Shown here in pieces: positions 62,501 through 64,000 of a DNA stretch of 64,000 nt; the first letter of the stretch is position 1; each line of letters opens with the position of its first letter. This DNA comes from Scatophagus argus (Eukaryota > Chordata > Actinopteri > Scatophagidae), in assembly GCF_020382885.2 (NCBI RefSeq), contig NC_058515.1, positions 8,167,223 through 8,231,222 on the forward strand, read 5' to 3'. Below the pieces are notes generated by a model, which did no database searches, was not told where the DNA came from, and saw only the letters and a list, made by a program, of their open reading frames with translations. The translations under genes and the position numbers were made by a program.

Positions 62501-63313
62501 AGAAGATCAAACACTTCTCATGACATTTTGGCTCTTGATAACAAAGGACAAAGAATAATGACTACACACTGGATAGCTCGTTGTGACAAAGGGCAGTTAC
62601 CGTTGCAGTAATGTTAAATGAAATGAGGGAATAACTTTCAGTTAAGCTTTTGGTTTCAGTTGTTGCCTTATAATGAAAAACTGCTTGCTTACCTTGGGCG
62701 TAGATGAGTGGAGGTAATCCAGGTCTGCGCTGCAGCTGCTGCCATGAAGAGCAATCATGGATGCCTGGAAAGTGTCATCTTCTATCCCAGAGTAAGTGTG
62801 ATCTAACACCTTTTCATCAGACAGGTCTGCATCGCTGGTGTCAATCTGTGACAATGAGTGGAAGGTGTATCACCAACCCTGGCACAGAACTAGCAATTTA
62901 GCCCTATCCAATCACAGCTTGCTATTCTATGACACCTGTGTCACTGATGAAAAACTAATCTTACTACAAAATACTGCTGATGCAACATCAGACAACTATA
63001 TTAATTGTTGCAGGATTACAAACACAAAAATAGAACTCTCTTGGTAAAATTAGTCAAAAGCAAATATCACATGTAAAGTACAATTTGTTTTCCATTTTTT
63101 CAGGATGTTCTGATTGATTTCATTTTTTTTTCTTTCCCCCAAACACTAACTAACCAATGCAGGCTCTGCTCGGTAAACGATGCCCTCAGTCAGTCCTTCT
63201 TCCTCTCCTTCTTCAACCAAAATATTGTTGTAGTCAAATGAATGGATGGTGGAGGATGGAGTAATTTCTTGGTCACCATATGGGTGTGGAGAGTGGGAAT
63301 ATCCACATATTCC
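40587..63313 (-). CDS. mpdz: multiple PDZ domain protein (MUPP1), C-terminal 1362 codons, 5' end outside the window
   Basis: Scaffold at tight junctions and synapses that clusters membrane proteins through many PDZ domains. I placed 32 exons (listed separately); every junction keeps frame and the joined sequence is open to TAG at 40587-40589. It starts in the linker after PDZ5 and covers PDZ6 to PDZ13 by human numbering. Carboxylate-loop motifs include SLGM (PDZ6), SLGI (PDZ7), GLGL (PDZ8), GLGI (PDZ9), GLGL (PDZ10, PDZ11), SLGI (PDZ12) and GLGF (PDZ13). The C-terminus TVTLTVLS is close to the human end. PATJ is the paralogous alternative, but the linkers ([23 protein letters not shown]) and linkage to tyrp1/lurap1l favour mpdz. 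The L27 domain and PDZ1-5 are not in the window. Fish may have two copies, so the a/b suffix is undecided. Confidence 0.96.
40835..40958 (-). CDS. mpdz: mpdz exon w31 (PDZ13, first part)
   Basis: [20 protein letters not shown] and [17 protein letters not shown]. It ends AAG followed by GCAAGT, a GC donor. Confidence 0.96.
41157..41251 (-). CDS. mpdz: mpdz exon w30 (PDZ12-13 linker)
   Basis: Starts [16 protein letters not shown] and ends SCIFQDDLG, matching human VVAGGDVSV...SSIFQDDLG. Confidence 0.94.
41512..41538 (+). repeat. GT/CA microsatellite beside an mpdz donor
   Basis: 27 bases of GT on the plus strand, read as CA in the mpdz transcript just inside the intron after exon w29. Confidence 0.95.
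41546..41650 (-). CDS. mpdz: mpdz exon w29 (PDZ12, second part)
   Basis: 35 codons, phase 0. [20 protein letters not shown] followed by [13 protein letters not shown] repeat lies six bases past the donor. Confidence 0.96.
42414..42577 (-). CDS. mpdz: mpdz exon w28 (PDZ12, first part)
   Basis: [20 protein letters not shown] and [19 protein letters not shown] match human PDZ12. Ends AAG-GTACC. Confidence 0.96.
42687..42774 (-). CDS. mpdz: mpdz exon w27 (PDZ11-12 linker)
   Basis: Ser/Asp-rich [18 protein letters not shown], aligned with human VSEGSLSS. It ends one base into a codon. Confidence 0.8.
42862..42948 (-). CDS. mpdz: mpdz exon w26 (end of PDZ11)
   Basis: 29 codons, phase 0. [18 protein letters not shown] followed by SQSSQ matches human [18 protein letters not shown]. 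Confidence 0.95.
43038..43185 (-). CDS. mpdz: mpdz exon w25 (PDZ11)
   Basis: [20 protein letters not shown] and [20 protein letters not shown] are close to human. Ends AAG-GTACA. Confidence 0.96.
45302..45495 (-). CDS. mpdz: mpdz exon w24 (end of PDZ10, start of PDZ11)
   Basis: [20 protein letters not shown] ends PDZ10; [20 protein letters not shown] starts PDZ11. It ends two bases into an Arg codon. Confidence 0.96.
46470..46553 (-). CDS. mpdz: mpdz exon w23 (PDZ10)
   Basis: 28 codons, phase 0. [20 protein letters not shown] and WAGDQILE are near-identical to human. Confidence 0.96.
47181..47326 (-). CDS. mpdz: mpdz exon w22 (start of PDZ10)
   Basis: [20 protein letters not shown] matches the human linker; [19 protein letters not shown] opens PDZ10. 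Confidence 0.96.
47430..47628 (-). CDS. mpdz: mpdz exon w21 (end of PDZ9 and linker)
   Basis: [17 protein letters not shown] closes PDZ9; a Ser/Thr-rich linker follows. It ends one base into a Ser codon. Confidence 0.9.
47860..47934 (-). CDS. mpdz: mpdz exon w20 (PDZ9)
   Basis: 25 codons, phase 0. [20 protein letters not shown] corresponds to the GDQILAVDDE strand region of human PDZ9. Confidence 0.93.
48013..48108 (-). CDS. mpdz: mpdz exon w19 (PDZ9)
   Basis: 32 codons, phase 0. [20 protein letters not shown] carries the GLGI loop. Confidence 0.93.
48544..48603 (-). CDS. mpdz: mpdz exon w18 (linker, start of PDZ9)
   Basis: 20 codons, phase 0, ending YVHHVKLK, the first strand of PDZ9. Confidence 0.85.
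48914..48934 (+). repeat. GT/CA microsatellite beside an mpdz donor
   Basis: 21 bases of GT, read as CA in the mpdz transcript, inside the intron after exon w17. Confidence 0.95.
48946..49024 (-). CDS. mpdz: mpdz exon w17 (PDZ8-9 linker)
   Basis: 26 codons, [19 protein letters not shown], like human NQMAVCPGNAVEP. A CA repeat follows the donor in the intron. Confidence 0.85.
49384..49408 (+). repeat. TTTG tetranucleotide repeat in an mpdz intron
   Basis: About six TTTG units lie in the intron between exons w16 and w17. Confidence 0.85.
49827..49918 (-). CDS. mpdz: mpdz exon w16 (PDZ8, second part)
   Basis: [19 protein letters not shown] and KVKIIFVR complete PDZ8. It ends two bases into an Arg codon. 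Confidence 0.95.
50016..50212 (-). CDS. mpdz: mpdz exon w15 (PDZ8, first part)
   Basis: [19 protein letters not shown] and [18 protein letters not shown] match human PDZ8. It begins two bases into a Lys codon and ends GAG-GTAAG. Confidence 0.96.
50648..50676 (+). repeat. imperfect CA microsatellite in an mpdz intron
   Basis: CA units with one AA interruption, between exons w14 and w15. Confidence 0.8.
51152..51326 (-). CDS. mpdz: mpdz exon w14 (linker before PDZ8)
   Basis: Ends with an acidic run and EDEFGYSW, identical to the human sequence before PDZ8. The donor A-GTGAGT is clear; the 5' boundary (GTGACAG acceptor) has a weak pyrimidine tract and is less certain. Confidence 0.75.
52079..52150 (-). 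CDS. mpdz: mpdz exon w13 (PDZ7-8 linker)
   Basis: 24 codons, phase 0. [11 protein letters not shown] resembles human SSTNPFADS. Acceptor TTCTCTGTAG, donor AAG-GTTTG. Confidence 0.6.
52416..52478 (-). CDS. mpdz: mpdz exon w12 (PDZ7-8 linker)
   Basis: 21 codons, phase 0, [25 protein letters not shown]; an AG three bases upstream is an alternative acceptor. Supported by frame and splice signals only. Confidence 0.5.
52790..52817 (+). repeat. imperfect CA microsatellite in an mpdz intron
   Basis: CA units with one GG interruption, between exons w11 and w12. Confidence 0.8.
53588..53656 (-). CDS. mpdz: mpdz exon w11 (PDZ7-8 linker)
   Basis: 23 codons, phase 0 at both ends, [15 protein letters not shown]. 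Good splice sites (TTTCTGCAG and CAG-GTTAGA), but weak protein match. Confidence 0.6.
54805..54888 (-). CDS. mpdz: mpdz exon w10 (PDZ7-8 linker)
   Basis: 28 codons, phase 0 at both ends. [10 protein letters not shown] resembles the human SIINRPRKSP linker. Small and possibly alternatively spliced. Confidence 0.7.
55947..56057 (-). CDS. mpdz: mpdz exon w9 (PDZ7, second part)
   Basis: 37 codons, phase 0. [20 protein letters not shown] forms the last helix of PDZ7; the exon ends SIIHRPR. Confidence 0.95.
56284..56461 (-). CDS. mpdz: mpdz exon w8 (PDZ7, first part)
   Basis: [20 protein letters not shown] and [16 protein letters not shown] are almost identical to human PDZ7. Ends phase 0 at GAG-GTG. 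Confidence 0.96.
56638..56718 (-). CDS. mpdz: mpdz exon w7 (linker before PDZ7)
   Basis: [15 protein letters not shown] followed by YSNWNQP matches human RDIPELPEREEGEGEE...YSNWNQP. The donor is AA-GTGAGC. Confidence 0.92.
57246..57353 (-). CDS. mpdz: mpdz exon w6 (end of PDZ6 and linker)
   Basis: [20 protein letters not shown] matches the human strand and helix after PDZ6. The acceptor tract is a TG repeat. Confidence 0.92.
57358..57372 (+). repeat. CA/TG tract forming an mpdz acceptor tract
   Basis: In the mpdz transcript this reads as about seven TG units followed by TTCAG and exon w6. Confidence 0.9.
57781..57821. repeat. perfect inverted repeat, 13-bp arms, in an mpdz intron
   Basis: CTGTCACCTACTG at 57781-57793 pairs exactly with 57809-57821 around a 15-base loop. 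A second small palindrome, GGGTGACACCC, follows at 57821-57831. Confidence 0.85.
59324..59522 (-). CDS. mpdz: mpdz exon w5 (PDZ6 core)
   Basis: [33 protein letters not shown] and [15 protein letters not shown] are nearly identical to human PDZ6. It ends two bases into a Gly codon. Confidence 0.95.
60257..60368 (-). CDS. mpdz: mpdz exon w4 (start of PDZ6)
   Basis: An acidic stretch, then [14 protein letters not shown], the first strand of PDZ6. It ends one base into the Gly codon of the SLGM loop. Confidence 0.92.
60762..61106 (-). CDS. mpdz: mpdz exon w3 (long linker)
   Basis: 115 codons, phase 0, from [14 protein letters not shown] to GDIEILLK. Low-complexity, Ser/Pro-rich, with no domain. 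The donor is AAG-GTAATA. Confidence 0.85.
62693..62845 (-). CDS. mpdz: mpdz exon w2 (linker)
   Basis: 51 codons, phase 0 at both ends. TSDADLSDE and [18 protein letters not shown] match the human NDADLVDE and LSLHGSSCGDGLNY linker. Confidence 0.9.
63155..63313 (-). CDS. mpdz: mpdz exon w1 (linker after PDZ5)
   Basis: 53 codons, phase 0 at both ends, acidic ([13 protein letters not shown]). It ends YRAEPAL, matching the human FRADLAL stretch. It is the most upstream exon found. Confidence 0.8.
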
Positions 63314-64000
63314 CTAGGAAAGCGGAGAAATTCTTTCAGTGTGTCCAGCTTTATGTAATTAAATTTTTTGATTTATTTTTTTGTGACCAAATCATGTACA
63401 AATAAATTAGTATAGAATGGGGAAACATGTTAGGAGTTATTGAGTTTTCTCACACACCAGCCATAGAGTTAAATATTGATCTTAGTGCACAAGCTTTCAC
63501 GCAGAGAAATTGCTCAAAATGGCAAATTTATAACTTTCTTTGAATGAACAGAAAAGCTCTTGAACATTGTACAAGTATTCTTTACTAAGAGCCCCTGATA
63601 TTGATTTTGTGTAGCATGCAGCCCAGACAGGTAAAGAAAAGCAAGAAGGCATATTGAAGGATTACACTTGTCAGACTCAATTTTGAGAGGCAATACAACA
63701 AAATACCCCTCAGAAGTACATTCCACGTCCTGCAGCAGAGTTGGGCAACTCCACAGAGGATTCCTACAGCTCTATAATCCAGCTAACCTTGGCGGCCCAG
63801 AGGTCTCAGTGTGTAATCCAACGGCAGATTCAATACAGGAGAAAAGCAGCGCTAAAGCCGAAAGAATGCAGGCAGTTTTGCAGAGAGAAACAAAAGAGTA
63901 CAGGTGCCTGCAGCAATGAACATGCCACTGAACAGACCCAATATTTTGACAGGTGCCCCGATGTGTTGTACAAGAAGGTCTGCGCTCTTGGAAAATTCAA
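63314..64000 (-). other. mpdz: mpdz intron, no exon recognised
   Basis: No PDZ-like or MPDZ-linker reading is seen on the minus strand. The exons for PDZ1-5 and L27 should lie beyond the right edge. Confidence 0.55.

Noticed and set aside
63668..63919. Possible further mpdz exon or new gene near the right edge
   Set aside because: Neither strand shows PDZ or MPDZ-linker sequence with fitting splice sites.

Overview
The window looks like vertebrate nuclear DNA, most probably from a teleost fish. The genes are split by GT-AG introns, the intergenic spacers are AT-rich, and the encoded proteins are animal proteins. It also carries short interspersed repeats and Tc1 remnants of types common in fish. 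Three protein-coding genes can be reconstructed exon by exon: tyrp1 (+ strand, 13395-17098), lurap1l (+ strand, 19008-22161) and the C-terminal two thirds of mpdz (- strand, 40587-63313, continuing past the right edge). The order and orientation match the human TYRP1-LURAP1L-MPDZ block as I remember it.
Layout: 1-13.1 kb is a spacer with an internally deleted Tc1-like transposon (92-536), a tRNA-box SINE-like repeat (5482-5818) and scattered regulatory-looking motifs. An M-box-like element and a TATA-like box (13143-13168) precede tyrp1, which has seven coding exons and 522 codons and encodes a melanosomal membrane protein. From 17.1 to 19.0 kb lie the tyrp1 3' UTR, a CTCF-like motif and a CpG-rich lurap1l promoter. 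The lurap1l gene has two exons and 202 codons. From 22.6 to 40 kb is an 18 kb spacer without a recognisable gene; it holds a second copy of the SINE-like repeat, a GATA-tract retrotransposon tail and a perfect 17-bp-arm hairpin. From 40.6 to 63.3 kb, 32 mpdz exons join in one open frame of 1362 codons covering PDZ domains 6 to 13 (human MPDZ numbering).
The three genes are neighbours by ancestry, not a functional pathway: pigment synthesis, a cytoskeletal or NF-kB adaptor, and a multi-PDZ junction scaffold. I found no sign of an undescribed biological system. The points most worth checking are the variant M-box, the GC-AG last intron of mpdz, dinucleotide repeats against mpdz splice sites, a run of frame-preserving small exons, two hairpins, and a lone PDZ-like exon in an mpdz intron.
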